15,176 nucleotides of DNA, from the NCBI GenBank assembly GCA_034436295.1, contig DAOTVT010000151.1, forward strand, positions 1-15,176, in the 5' to 3' direction. The first letter of the stretch is position 1. Every line of letters begins with the position of its first letter. This DNA comes from DTLA01 sp034436295 (GTDB taxonomy: Bacteria > Chloroflexota > Anaerolineae > DTLA01). Under the pieces are notes generated by a model that searched no databases, had not been told where the DNA came from, and was given only the letters and a program-made list of their open reading frames with translations. Below, piece by piece: positions 1-7,725 of this stretch. Made by a program: the position numbers and the translations under genes.

Positions 1-24
1 GCGCTGCCCTTCCGAGGAGGCACT

Positions 25-450
25 ATGCCAGAACAAATCCGCATTCGCGACGACTTCCAGATAGGCGAGACGGCATCGTTCTCCAAGACCATCACGGAGT
101 CGGACATCTACACCTACGCCGGCCTCAGCGGCGACTTCAACCCCGTCCACGTCAACGCCGAGTTCGCCCAAAAGACCCGTTTCAAGGAACGCATCGCGCA
201 CGGGATGCTCACGGCCGGGCTGATTTCCGCCGTCCTGGGCATGAAACTCCCCGGCCCGGGAGCCATCTACCTGAGCCAGCAGATGGAGTTCCTGAAGCCA
301 GTGCGAATCGGCGACACCATCACGGCCACGGCTGAGGTGCAAGCCTACAACGCGGAGAAGCGCATCCTGACCCTACGAACCACGTGCACCAACCAGCGAG
401 GCGAGCCGGTCCTGGAAGGGCGCGCAGTCGTCATGATGGATCGTATCTAG
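25..450 (+). CDS. MaoC-family (R)-specific enoyl-CoA hydratase-like protein
   Basis: The 141-residue protein is a single hot-dog domain of the MaoC/hydratase-2 type, which adds water to trans-2-enoyl-CoA thioesters in the cytoplasm. The hydratase-2 signature reads AGLSGDFNPVH at residues 32-42, with the expected catalytic pair D37 and H42 plus N39. It is followed by the conserved AHGML at 59-63. The start is set by an AGGAGG box 4 bases upstream of the ATG. The length matches stand-alone PhaJ-like proteins, so the gene looks complete. It lies 157 bp upstream of the ABC receptor gene. That context could mean fatty-acid, amino-acid or polyhydroxyalkanoate acyl-CoA metabolism, but the substrate cannot be read from the sequence. 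The family call is firm and the exact reaction is not. Confidence 0.9.
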   Translation: MPEQIRIRDDFQIGETASFSKTITESDIYTYAGLSGDFNPVHVNAEFAQKTRFKERIAHGMLTAGLISAVLGMKLPGPGAIYLSQQMEFLKPVRIGDTITATAEVQAYNAEKRILTLRTTCTNQRGEPVLEGRAVVMMDRI

Positions 451-607
451 GCCCTGTGCGGCCTGCGATGTTTCGCTTTCGGATACGTTGCCCCTGCCAA
501 TGCGAGCACTGATGGAGGGAGGAGGTGAGGCCAATCCAAGTGAACGTGCGACGACCGGCACATGCAGGTAACCAAAGCCCATGTATTTCTTGAGGAGGAA
601 AAGAAAG

Positions 608-1972
608 ATGAAACGCCTGTTCAGTGTTCTGACAGTCCTGGCTCTGCTGGGCATGGTGTTGTCCGGATGCGTGCAGAAGGCCACGCCCACAGCCCCGCCG
701 CCCTACCAGGCCAAGCCCACGCCCACACCGGAACCGACGGTGCCGCCCACGCCGACCGAAGCCCCCAAACTCGGCCCGGTCCTGAAGATCGGTCAGATCT
801 CCATGCTCTCGGGCGTCATGGCGCTCTACGGCCAGCAGCAGGTGCGCGGGTTTGCCCTCGGTCTTGAGTATGCCTCGGGCGGCAAGAAGGACGACCAGGG
901 CCGCTGGATCATCGCCAACCGCCCGGTGGAAGTCATCACCCGCGACGACGAAGGCAACCCCGAGAAGGGCGTGCAACTGGCCCGCGAACTGATTGAGAAA
1001 GAAGGCGTAGAAATCCTGCAGGGGCCCGTGAGTTCGGCGGTGGCCGCGGCGCTCACGACCGTGGCGCTGGAGAACAAGATCATCCTCATGGTGGACCCGG
1101 CTGCGTCCGCCTTCATTACGGGCGAGTACTTCAACCCCTACGTCTTCCGCACCAGCCGCACCAGTTTTGACGACACCCTCGTCATCGCGAAATACCTGGT
1201 GGAAAACGTGGGCAAGACGTTCGCGCACCTGGGCGTGGACAACGCCTTCGGCCGTGGCAGCGGCGCCGCCCTGGCCTACTCCGTCGCCAAATTCGGCGGC
1301 AAGGTCATCGCCGACATCTACGCCCCGCTGAACACCACGGACTTCACGCCGTACATCCAGCAGGCGATGGATTCCGGCGCCGAGTGCCTGTTCCTCACCT
1401 GGTCCGGCACCGGCTACGTAACCCTGTTCCAGCAGTTGGGCGACCTCGGTGCGCTGGAGAAAATGCGGGTCGCGACAGGCTTCGGCGACAACGCCTCGTT
1501 CGCCGCGGTCTACGGCGCTGCCGTCGGCCAGATCGGTCTCAACGTCTACCACTACACGGTCCCGAAGAATCCGGTGAACGACTGGCTTGTCAAGCGGCAC
1601 CTGGAAGAATACAATGAGCCGCCAGACCTGTTCACCGCGGGCGGCATGGCGTCGGCCATCGCCCTGGCCAAGGCGCTGGAGAAGACCGGCGGCGACACCA
1701 GCGGCGACAAGATGATCGCTGCGCTGGAAGGGCTGATGTTTGAAGGCCCCAAGGGCACCTACTACATCCGTCCCGAGGACCATGTCTGCCTGCAGCCGAT
1801 GAACATCCTGAAACTGGTGGACATCAACCCGCCGAAGGATGAAAAGGGCCGCCCGACCTACAAGTTCTTTGAGACGGTGTACGTCTCCAAGTACGACGAA
1901 CTCGGCGTGCCCTGCACGTTGACCGGCCAGTACGCTGCCCGCTGCGGCAATCTGCCCCGGATCGGACAGTAG
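608..1972 (+). CDS. Lipoprotein substrate-binding protein of a HAAT-type ABC importer (LivJ/LivK family)
   Basis: This 454-residue type-I periplasmic-binding-fold receptor captures the solute outside the membrane and delivers it to LivHM. Residues 1-20 form a lipoprotein signal peptide ending in the lipobox LSG-C, with lipidated C21. A Thr/Pro-rich linker follows at about 26-53. The binding domain runs from about 56 (VLKIGQISMLSGVMALYGQ) to 430, with DDEGNPEKGVQLARELI at 113-129 and the late-domain motif RPEDH at 388-392. The start at 608 is preferred over an in-frame ATG at 581. AGGAGG lies at 593-598, nine bases before 608, and this start puts the lipobox at the normal distance. Genes for two ATPases and two permeases follow. 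The family covers branched-chain amino acids, amides, urea and aromatic acids, so the ligand is open. Confidence 0.93.
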   Translation: MKRLFSVLTVLALLGMVLSGCVQKATPTAPPPYQAKPTPTPEPTVPPTPTEAPKLGPVLKIGQISMLSGVMALYGQQQVRGFALGLEYASGGKKDDQGRWIIANRPVEVITRDDEGNPEKGVQLARELIEKEGVEILQGPVSSAVAAALTTVALENKIILMVDPAASAFITGEYFNPYVFRTSRTSFDDTLVIAKYLVENVGKTFAHLGVDNAFGRGSGAALAYSVAKFGGKVIADIYAPLNTTDFTPYIQQAMDSGAECLFLTWSGTGYVTLFQQLGDLGALEKMRVATGFGDNASFAAVYGAAVGQIGLNVYHYTVPKNPVNDWLVKRHLEEYNEPPDLFTAGGMASAIALAKALEKTGGDTSGDKMIAALEGLMFEGPKGTYYIRPEDHVCLQPMNILKLVDINPPKDEKGRPTYKFFETVYVSKYDELGVPCTLTGQYAARCGNLPRIGQ

Positions 1973-1988
1973 TCCGTCGCCTACAACA

Positions 1989-2012
1989 GGGGGGCGCGGC
2001 AATGCGCCCCCC
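1989..2012 (+). other. Strong intercistronic GC hairpin between receptor gene and livG
   Basis: A perfect 9-bp stem (GGGGGGCGC, loop GGCAAT, GCGCCCCCC) lies 17 bases after the receptor stop. No T-run follows, so it is not a typical intrinsic terminator. In ABC operons such a hairpin often protects the upstream receptor mRNA or causes partial termination, giving more receptor than membrane complex. That role is inferred here. Confidence 0.7.
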
Positions 2013-2100
2013 TGCCCGGCTCCCACCACGAGGGACAGAGCCAACGTCCAGAGGCGGCTGGCCCAGCATCCGTAGAGAAACCGCTCGTCAGGAGAAAGCG

Positions 2101-2901
2101 ATGACAGGCGAACCCGAAGAGCGCGAGGTTGTCCTGGAAGCGCGCAATCTGCGCAAGGAGTTCGGTGGCCTTGTGGCGGTGGACGACGTGAGCCTTCAGG
2201 TGCGGGCGCGGACGCTCCACTCCATCATCGGCCCCAACGGCGCCGGCAAGACGACCCTGTTCAACTTGCTCAGCGGCACCATGCCCCCCACCCGCGGATC
2301 CGTGTTCTTCAAGGGCCGCGACATCACCAACCTGCCGCCGCATCGCATCGCGCACCTCGGCCTGGGCCGCACCTTCCAGATCACCAATATCTTCCCCAAC
2401 CTCACCGTGCTGGAAAACGTGCGGCTGGCTGCTCAGGCCATGGGCCGCCACAACCTGCGCCTGCTCACCCACTCGGACAAATACACCCAATACCTGGAAC
2501 AGGCAGCACACGTCATTGCCCAGGTGGGGCTGCGTGGCCGCGAGTACGCCCTGGCGGCGAACCTGCCCCACGGCGACAAGCGCAAACTGGAACTGGGTAT
2601 CATGTTGGCCGGCAACCCCGAGGTGCTCCTGCTGGATGAGCCGACGGCAGGCATGTCGTCCGAACAAGTCCCGGCCTTGTTGGAGATCATCCACGATATT
2701 CTCAAATCGGGAAACCGCACGATTGTCCTGGTAGAGCACCGCATGGACATGGTGATGAGCATCTCGGACTACATCACCGTCATGCACCAGGGGCGAGTGC
2801 TGGCCGAGGGGACGCCGCGCGAAATCGCGTCCAACGAGGCGGTGCAGGCCGCCTACCTCGGCGCGCTCTACGGCGATTTGACTGCGCAAGCGGAGAAATA
2901 G
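2101..2901 (+). CDS. livG: HAAT ABC transporter ATP-binding protein LivG
   Basis: This 266-residue cytoplasmic ATPase powers the importer together with LivF. Walker A is GPNGAGKT at 44-51, and the Q-loop TFQ is at 91-93. The signature segment is LPHGDKRKLE at 155-164, a variant of the LSYGxQRRLE or LSHGQKQ forms known in this subfamily. Walker B is VLLLDEP at 175-181 with catalytic E180, and the switch histidine is H213. The frame is open further upstream to 2002, but the ATG at 2101 has CAGGAG ending 6 bases before it, and the translation from there matches the usual family N-terminus and length. It ends one base before livF, so the two are probably translationally coupled. Confidence 0.95.
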   Translation: MTGEPEEREVVLEARNLRKEFGGLVAVDDVSLQVRARTLHSIIGPNGAGKTTLFNLLSGTMPPTRGSVFFKGRDITNLPPHRIAHLGLGRTFQITNIFPNLTVLENVRLAAQAMGRHNLRLLTHSDKYTQYLEQAAHVIAQVGLRGREYALAANLPHGDKRKLELGIMLAGNPEVLLLDEPTAGMSSEQVPALLEIIHDILKSGNRTIVLVEHRMDMVMSISDYITVMHQGRVLAEGTPREIASNEAVQAAYLGALYGDLTAQAEK

Positions 2902-2902
2902 C

Positions 2903-3631
2903 ATGGATACGATCCTGCAAGTAGAGAATATCCACACGTTCATCGGCCAGTTCCACATCCTGCAGGACGTGTCGCTCAGCGTGGAGCGGGGCAGCATCAC
3001 CGTGCTTCTCGGCCGAAACGGCGCGGGCAAGACCACAACCCTCAAGTCCATCCTGGGGCTGACGCCGCCGAGCCAGGGCCGCGTCGTCTTTGACGGGCAG
3101 GACATCCGCGGCAGACGCGCCTTTGAGATCGCCGCGATGGGCATCGGGTACGTCCCCGAGCACCGGGCCATCTTCCGCGACCTCACCGTCGCGGAAAACC
3201 TGAAAATCGCCGAGCGGAAACGCGGCGACCTGGACCGAAAAGCCGACTTCATCTTCGGCCTGTTCCCGGACCTGAAACGCCTGTACCGCCTGCCGGGGAA
3301 CCACCTGTCGGGCGGGCAGCAACAGATGCTTGCCATCGCCCGCGCGCTGGTGCCCGACAACAAACTCCTGCTCATAGACGAGCCCAGCAACGGTCTGGCC
3401 CCGGTCCTCATTGAGCAGATGATGGAAGCCATACGCGGCCTGAGCGCGACGACGACCGTGCTGCTCGTGGAGCAAAACTTCATCATGGCCAGCCAGTTGG
3501 CGCAGGCCTACTACATCCTGGACGACGGAACGACGGTGCACAGCGGCGCGATGGCCGACCTGGTGAAAGACAAGGCGCTCATCCACCGCTATCTGGGCGC
3601 TGTGGCAGAATCGGTCGGAGGTGAACGGTGA
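2903..3631 (+). CDS. livF: HAAT ABC transporter ATP-binding protein LivF
   Basis: This is the second ATPase of the importer, 242 residues, the usual LivF length. Walker A is GRNGAGKT at 37-44. The Q-loop region reads YVPEHRAIF at 83-91, with Glu in place of Gln, a substitution familiar in LivF proteins. The signature is a canonical LSGGQQ at 135-140 and Walker B is LLLIDEP at 155-161. As is typical for LivF, the switch position reads LVEQN (188-192) instead of carrying His. The ATG follows the livG stop by one base, with a GGAG box 7 bases upstream. The stop overlaps the GTG of livH by 3 bases (GTGA), a sign of coupled translation. Confidence 0.95.
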   Translation: MDTILQVENIHTFIGQFHILQDVSLSVERGSITVLLGRNGAGKTTTLKSILGLTPPSQGRVVFDGQDIRGRRAFEIAAMGIGYVPEHRAIFRDLTVAENLKIAERKRGDLDRKADFIFGLFPDLKRLYRLPGNHLSGGQQQMLAIARALVPDNKLLLIDEPSNGLAPVLIEQMMEAIRGLSATTTVLLVEQNFIMASQLAQAYYILDDGTTVHSGAMADLVKDKALIHRYLGAVAESVGGER

Positions 3632-5115
3632 GGCTAACGGCGATCTGGAAATCCGGCAAGGTGTATATCATTCTTCTCGTCGGCCTGGTCGTCCTGAGCG
3701 TCGTGGGATGGCGCAGCATGGGCCAGCAGTCCTTCGTGCGCACGGCGCTGTCCGGCCTGACGCTCGGCGCGTTGTACTTCATGGTGGCGGCAGGACTCAC
3801 CATCATCTTCGGCCTGATGGACGTGCTGAACTTCGCCCACGGCGCCATGTTCATGATCGGCGCCTACGCCGGCTGGCAGTTCTACACGAACCCCACATTC
3901 CTGTTCGGCCTGGCCCCGCTTGTATTGGCCCTTGTCGCCGGCATGGTCGTTACGCCGCTGATTCAGCCGCTCGCCATCCGCTGGACTATCCCGCCGCACT
4001 GGCGGCAGAGGTTGCGTGCCGCCCTCGTTGTCCTGGCCGTCGTCCTCGCCATCGTGGGCCTTCTCGGGCTGGACGTGCGCGGCCTGGCCAAGACGGCGAT
4101 GGTCGCCACCATGGTGGACCCGCTGGCCGAGGCCACGCCCCAGGAGCCACTGGCCGCGTTCTGGCGGCGACCCGTGCTGTTCCTCCTGGCGGGCTTGCTC
4201 ATCGCCCTGGCCCAGGCGCGCCCCGGCGACCGGACGCAGGTCGTGCGGCGCGGCGCTGCGCGGCGGAGCATCGTGGCGCTCCTCGGCTTCGCGCTGCTGA
4301 CGGCGGCGGCGACGCTCGCCCGCGAATCCGCGGCGATTGCCGTGCTGAAGATGAACGCCGACGTGCGGTTCTTCCTGTCCTTGGCGGTGGGAGCCCTCAT
4401 CGGCGCGGCCATCGGAGGCGCTATTGAGATCAGCCTGGTACGGCCCCTCTATGTGAGGCCCACCTTCCTCATCCTCGCGACGATGGGCCTCTCGTTCGTC
4501 CTGCGCGAGTTGACGCAGTTGCTGTGGGACCCTCTACCGTATGCCATGAGCCGACCCCCGCTTTTCTCGCAGCCCGGCAAAGCCGCTTCCATCCTGGAGT
4601 GGTTTTCTACGCACACCCTGACGGTGGAAATCCTGGGCGTAACGTTCCCCAGTTACCGATTGTTCATCATCGCGCTGGGGTTGGCGATGTTCGTTTTGCT
4701 CATGATCGTGATGAACTATTCGCGCCTGGGCATGACCATCCGCGCCGGCGTGCAGGACCGCGACATGGTGGAGGCGTTGGGCATCAACGTGCGCCGCGTC
4801 TTCACGCTGGTGTTCGCATTGGGCGCGGGGCTGGCGGCGCTCGGCGGCATCGGGGCTGCGCCCTTCGCGCCGGTTGAGCCCGTCATGGGCGACCGCTTCC
4901 AGATGCAAGGCTTCATCACCGTAGTCATCGGGGGGATGGGCAGTTACAGCGGCGCGGCCATTGGCGCGCTGCTCTTGGGCCTGGCGCGCGCATTCGGCGA
5001 CTTCCTGGCCCTCAAGTTCAGCCTGACCCCCGCCGTGTCCGAAGCCTCCACCGTCATCATCATGGCGCTGGTCCTCCTGTCGCGGCCCGCAGGGCTTTTC
5101 GGAAAGAAGGAGTAG
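3628..5115 (+). CDS. livH: HAAT ABC transporter permease LivH with an extra multi-helix insertion
   Basis: This integral membrane permease forms the transport channel with LivM. Conserved LivH blocks are GLTIIFGLMDVLNFAHG (56-72), EISLVRPLYVRPTF (267-280), the ATPase-coupling loop around EALGINVRR (382-390) and VVIGGMGSYSGAAIGALLLG (432-451). It is 495 residues, against about 290-310 for typical LivH. The excess falls at about 90-245, between the first conserved block and the RPL block. It holds about four extra hydrophobic segments (near 91-115, 129-148, 181-197 and 213-232) and an Ala/Pro/Glu-rich loop at 160-180. An even number of added helices would keep the topology of the remaining protein. 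The GTG start has GGAGGTG just upstream and overlaps the livF stop. Family identity is certain; the role of the insertion is unknown. Confidence 0.92.
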   Translation: MRLTAIWKSGKVYIILLVGLVVLSVVGWRSMGQQSFVRTALSGLTLGALYFMVAAGLTIIFGLMDVLNFAHGAMFMIGAYAGWQFYTNPTFLFGLAPLVLALVAGMVVTPLIQPLAIRWTIPPHWRQRLRAALVVLAVVLAIVGLLGLDVRGLAKTAMVATMVDPLAEATPQEPLAAFWRRPVLFLLAGLLIALAQARPGDRTQVVRRGAARRSIVALLGFALLTAAATLARESAAIAVLKMNADVRFFLSLAVGALIGAAIGGAIEISLVRPLYVRPTFLILATMGLSFVLRELTQLLWDPLPYAMSRPPLFSQPGKAASILEWFSTHTLTVEILGVTFPSYRLFIIALGLAMFVLLMIVMNYSRLGMTIRAGVQDRDMVEALGINVRRVFTLVFALGAGLAALGGIGAAPFAPVEPVMGDRFQMQGFITVVIGGMGSYSGAAIGALLLGLARAFGDFLALKFSLTPAVSEASTVIIMALVLLSRPAGLFGKKE

Positions 5116-5118
5116 GCC

Positions 5119-6249
5119 ATGACATCGCATTCCAACTCACCGAAACGCATTCCCGCCGTTGATGCCGCGCTCCAGAGCCTGAAGCGGTCGCGCGGCCCGT
5201 TGCTGGTCCTAGTCGTGCTAATCCTGTTCCCGTTTGTCTTCGCCCGCATCACGGGCACATCAGTAAACGAAGGCCCGGCCAAGTACTGGCAGGGGCAACT
5301 CATCGCGGTGTTCATCATGGCCATCTTCGCCATGTCCTATGACTTGCTGCTGGGCTACACCGGAATCCTCACCTTCGGGCACGCGGCGTTCTTCGGCGGC
5401 GGAGCCTACACCATGGCGCTATTCCTCACGCATGTGGCGCCGCGCCTGGTCAAGACCTACCGCGTCAGCCTCCCCGGCGGCCTGGACATCACCGAGCCGA
5501 CCGTGTTCCTAATGGCGATTCTCCTCGTGGTCGGCGTCTCGCTGGCGCTGGGGCTGCTGTTCAGCATCGTGTCGGTGCGCGTGAAGGGCGTGTACTTCGC
5601 CATCATCACGCTCGCCATGGCCGAGGCGATTCACATCCTGTCCAAAGCCACCGACTTCGTGAAGTGGACGGGGGCCGACGAGGGGCTTCACGGCGTGCCC
5701 GTCCCCGCCTGGATCAACCCCACCCAATACCGCCTGCGGTTCTACTTCATCGCACTGGCGTTCGCCGTGGTGATGTACTGGCTCGCGCGGCGCATCGTCA
5801 ACTCGCCGACAGGCCGCATCTTCGTCGCGCTGCGCGAGAACGAGAGCCGCGCGCGGATGATCGGCTACAACCCCGCGCTGTTTCGCACCATTGCCTTCGT
5901 CGTGTCGGCCCTCATCGCGGGCCTGGCGGGGGCGCTCTTCGCCGTCTGGACGGTCAGCGCCACGCCGTCCATGACCTCGGCCGTTACCACCGTGAACGCC
6001 CTCATCATGACAATCCTGGGCGGGATGGGCACACTGGTCGGGCCGATGCTGGGCGCGGCGGTGCTGGAGTTCTTCGGCCAGTTCCTGTACCAGTGGTTTG
6101 GGGCGCGCTGGCCGTTGGTCTTCGGCATCATCTTCATCGTGCTGGTCATGTTCCTGCGCTACGGCATCGTCGGCACTTGGCGACTGCGGAGCGCTGAGTG
6201 GAAGCGGCGCTGGGCCCTGCGGAAGCAGCCCGCCGCGGCACACGACTAG
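5119..6249 (+). CDS. livM: HAAT ABC transporter permease LivM
   Basis: This is the second permease subunit, 376 residues and polytopic. Characteristic blocks are LLLGYTGILTFGHAAFFGGGAY (split as LLLGYTGILT at 76-85 and FGHAAFFGGGAY at 86-97), VRVKGVYFAIITLAMAE (153-169), TGADEGLHG (184-192, the usual TGGSDGL region), the coupling loop ALRENESRARMIGYNP (237-252) and TILGGMGTLVGPMLGA (298-313). The cytoplasmic N-terminus is basic, and the C-terminal tail is Arg/Trp-rich. The ATG lies 3 bases after the livH stop, with AAGGAG at 5107-5112. It closes the operon. No T-run terminator was seen in the next 60 bases. Confidence 0.94.
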   Translation: MTSHSNSPKRIPAVDAALQSLKRSRGPLLVLVVLILFPFVFARITGTSVNEGPAKYWQGQLIAVFIMAIFAMSYDLLLGYTGILTFGHAAFFGGGAYTMALFLTHVAPRLVKTYRVSLPGGLDITEPTVFLMAILLVVGVSLALGLLFSIVSVRVKGVYFAIITLAMAEAIHILSKATDFVKWTGADEGLHGVPVPAWINPTQYRLRFYFIALAFAVVMYWLARRIVNSPTGRIFVALRENESRARMIGYNPALFRTIAFVVSALIAGLAGALFAVWTVSATPSMTSAVTTVNALIMTILGGMGTLVGPMLGAAVLEFFGQFLYQWFGARWPLVFGIIFIVLVMFLRYGIVGTWRLRSAEWKRRWALRKQPAAAHD

Positions 6250-6307
6250 CGACGCCCCCGCGACACCGACGCGCCGCCCAAAAAAACCGAGACAAATCGC
6301 CGCCGTG

Positions 6308-6323
6308 TGTGATGAATGTCACA
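6308..6323. promoter_or_regulatory. CRP/FNR-family operator (TGTGA-N6-TCACA)
   Basis: The 16-bp sequence TGTGATGAATGTCACA has perfect dyad half-sites TGTGA and TCACA, the classic CRP consensus. Its centre (6315.5) is 29.5 bp before the first base of the TACAAT -10 element. This puts it at about -41.5 relative to the likely start of transcription, the position of class II CRP/FNR activator sites. It controls the oxidase-like gene at 6388. The regulator is not in the window. Confidence 0.75.
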
Positions 6324-6344
6324 GACGGCGACGCTCATCCGGTG

Positions 6345-6350
6345 TACAAT
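6345..6350 (+). promoter_or_regulatory. -10 element of the oxidase-like/ctaB promoter
   Basis: TACAAT matches the sigma-70-type -10 consensus at five of six positions. No good -35 hexamer lies 16-18 bases upstream, as expected for a class II activator-dependent promoter with the operator at 6308-6323 in its place. Predicted transcription start is near 6357, giving a leader of about 31 bases. Confidence 0.6.
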
Positions 6351-6387
6351 CTGGGCGCACTCAATCTCAAATCCGGAGGAGCGTCTC

Positions 6388-7725
6388 ATGAACCAACGAG
6401 CCCGCTTTCACCGCCTTCTCACAACGCCAGAAGGGCTCGCCTTCGTTGCCCTCGCATGGGTCGGATTCCTGCTTGCGCTGCTTGCGCTGCTGTCGGGCCC
6501 TTCACGGGCGCTCGGCCTCGTGCGCCTGCTGCCCATCACCCTGAGCGACGATCAACGGGTGGGGCGCATTATCCTGCTGTACCACAGTCTGGCAATCCCC
6601 TTCCTGGCGTCGCTGGTATATCTGACCATGGCGCGGATGGAGATTCCGCCGAAGATCGTGCAGGGAGTCAAGCCCGCCATCACCGCAGGCTTTCTGCTCA
6701 CGAGCATCGGCGGGCTGACCTTCGGATACCTGGGCCGCAACTGGCTGTTCCACGGCATGTATCTCGTCGGCCTCAGCCTCACCTACTATGCTGGCGTCCT
6801 TCTGGCCATCGGCCTGTTGCCCCGCAAAGGCAGCCCTGAACGGCTGGCGCGGTGGGCATTCGGACTCGCGGCCATCGCCCTGCTGATTTCCGCCACCATC
6901 GGCGGCGCTATCGGATCGTTCTTCGGCAACGGGTTCAAGGCCGTGCTGGCCGAGGACATCATCCGCCAGGAACACGACATCTTTCAGCGCGGCGTGATCG
7001 CGCACCTGCACATCATGCTCACGCTGATTGACGTGGCGATCCTGCTGCTGGTCGCGCGCATCACGCCCATGGGCCAACGCCCGTCGCGCTGGGTGTACGG
7101 CCTGACGATCGTCGGCACCGTCATCGTGTCCCTTGCCACCTGGAGCGTCATTATCGGCCCGCTGGAGAAAGTGGCCCACAAGGTCATCAACGTCGGCGCG
7201 GCCTTCCTGCTGCCCGCGGGCATCCTCGTTGCGGTGATGGGCTTCCGCGCTCTGGCTCGCGAAGGCGGCCTGCTGCGCGATCCTTTTCGCCTGGGCCTCT
7301 ACTGGTTCCTCATCTTCGTCAACGTCGTGGTTACCGTTCCCGGCGTTTACGTCGCCATGAACCTGGAGACCTACCGCCTGCCCGCCTACCTGGAGGTGGA
7401 GCGCACGATTGCCGTCGGCCACTGGCACGTGCTGGCGACGTTGTCCGCCGCCATGGGCTTTCTACTCGTGGCGCACGCGCGCCGTTCGCGAACGTGGGCG
7501 GCCCGCGTGAGCGCCTGGGGCATGACGCTGGGCACCTCCATGGCATTCGTGTTCATCATGCCCTACATGTTCCGCCAGCCTGGGGCCGCCGTTACATGGC
7601 CGGAACCCCTGTTTGAGGCGGGGATTGGCGTGGCCATGCTGTCGTTGGCCGTCTATCTGGTCGCCGAGATCGTCGCCTTCTTCCGCGGCTGGACGGTAGA
7701 ATCCACAGGGAGCGACACGCCATGA
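6388..7725 (+). CDS. 12-helix membrane protein resembling heme-copper oxidase/NO reductase subunit I, lacking the His-His pair
   Basis: This 445-residue protein has about 12 hydrophobic helices (near 17-36, 58-81, 96-115, 120-143, 153-178, 202-223, 236-258, 264-287, 301-324, 340-362, 375-394, 407-431), the count for oxidase or NorB subunit I. Histidines sit where that fold places heme and metal ligands: H66 in helix 2 (LLYHSLAIPF), H206 and H208 in helix 6 (IAHLHIML), and H345 and H347 in helix 10 (VGHWHVLA). The positions are close to those I recall for NorB (60, 207, 347, 349). The helix-7 His-His pair that binds the second active-site metal is absent, and no HH dipeptide exists anywhere in the protein. 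The start at 6388 has GGAGGA 7 bases upstream. The gene overlaps a heme O synthase gene by 4 bases, which supports a heme protein. The alternative is an unrelated polytopic protein, and the function is unproven. Confidence 0.55.
   Translation: MNQRARFHRLLTTPEGLAFVALAWVGFLLALLALLSGPSRALGLVRLLPITLSDDQRVGRIILLYHSLAIPFLASLVYLTMARMEIPPKIVQGVKPAITAGFLLTSIGGLTFGYLGRNWLFHGMYLVGLSLTYYAGVLLAIGLLPRKGSPERLARWAFGLAAIALLISATIGGAIGSFFGNGFKAVLAEDIIRQEHDIFQRGVIAHLHIMLTLIDVAILLLVARITPMGQRPSRWVYGLTIVGTVIVSLATWSVIIGPLEKVAHKVINVGAAFLLPAGILVAVMGFRALAREGGLLRDPFRLGLYWFLIFVNVVVTVPGVYVAMNLETYRLPAYLEVERTIAVGHWHVLATLSAAMGFLLVAHARRSRTWAARVSAWGMTLGTSMAFVFIMPYMFRQPGAAVTWPEPLFEAGIGVAMLSLAVYLVAEIVAFFRGWTVESTGSDTP

Noticed and set aside
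525..593. A GTG-started 22-codon frame ending in the ribosome binding site of the receptor gene, considered as a leader peptide
   Set aside because: The purine-rich box abuts the GTG with no usable spacing, there is no run of regulatory codons, and no alternative terminator structure was seen.
431..2044. A long open frame on the minus strand opposite the receptor gene
   Set aside because: It is explained by the high-GC codon bias of the real plus-strand gene, which has a signal peptide, lipobox and family motifs. The antisense product has a low-complexity Arg/Gly/Val/His-rich composition and no recognisable domain.
2101..6249. The possibility that the importer is a urea transporter (urt)
   Set aside because: The gene order here is receptor-ATPase-ATPase-permease-permease, unlike the usual urtABCDE order, and no urease genes are in view. 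The LivG signature loosely resembles UrtD, so the substrate remains open.
6316..6387. An upstream in-frame ATG for the oxidase-like protein
   Set aside because: It overlaps the CRP-type palindrome and lies upstream of the -10 element, has no ribosome binding site and would add a non-hydrophobic extension. The ATG at 6388 has GGAGGA at proper spacing.
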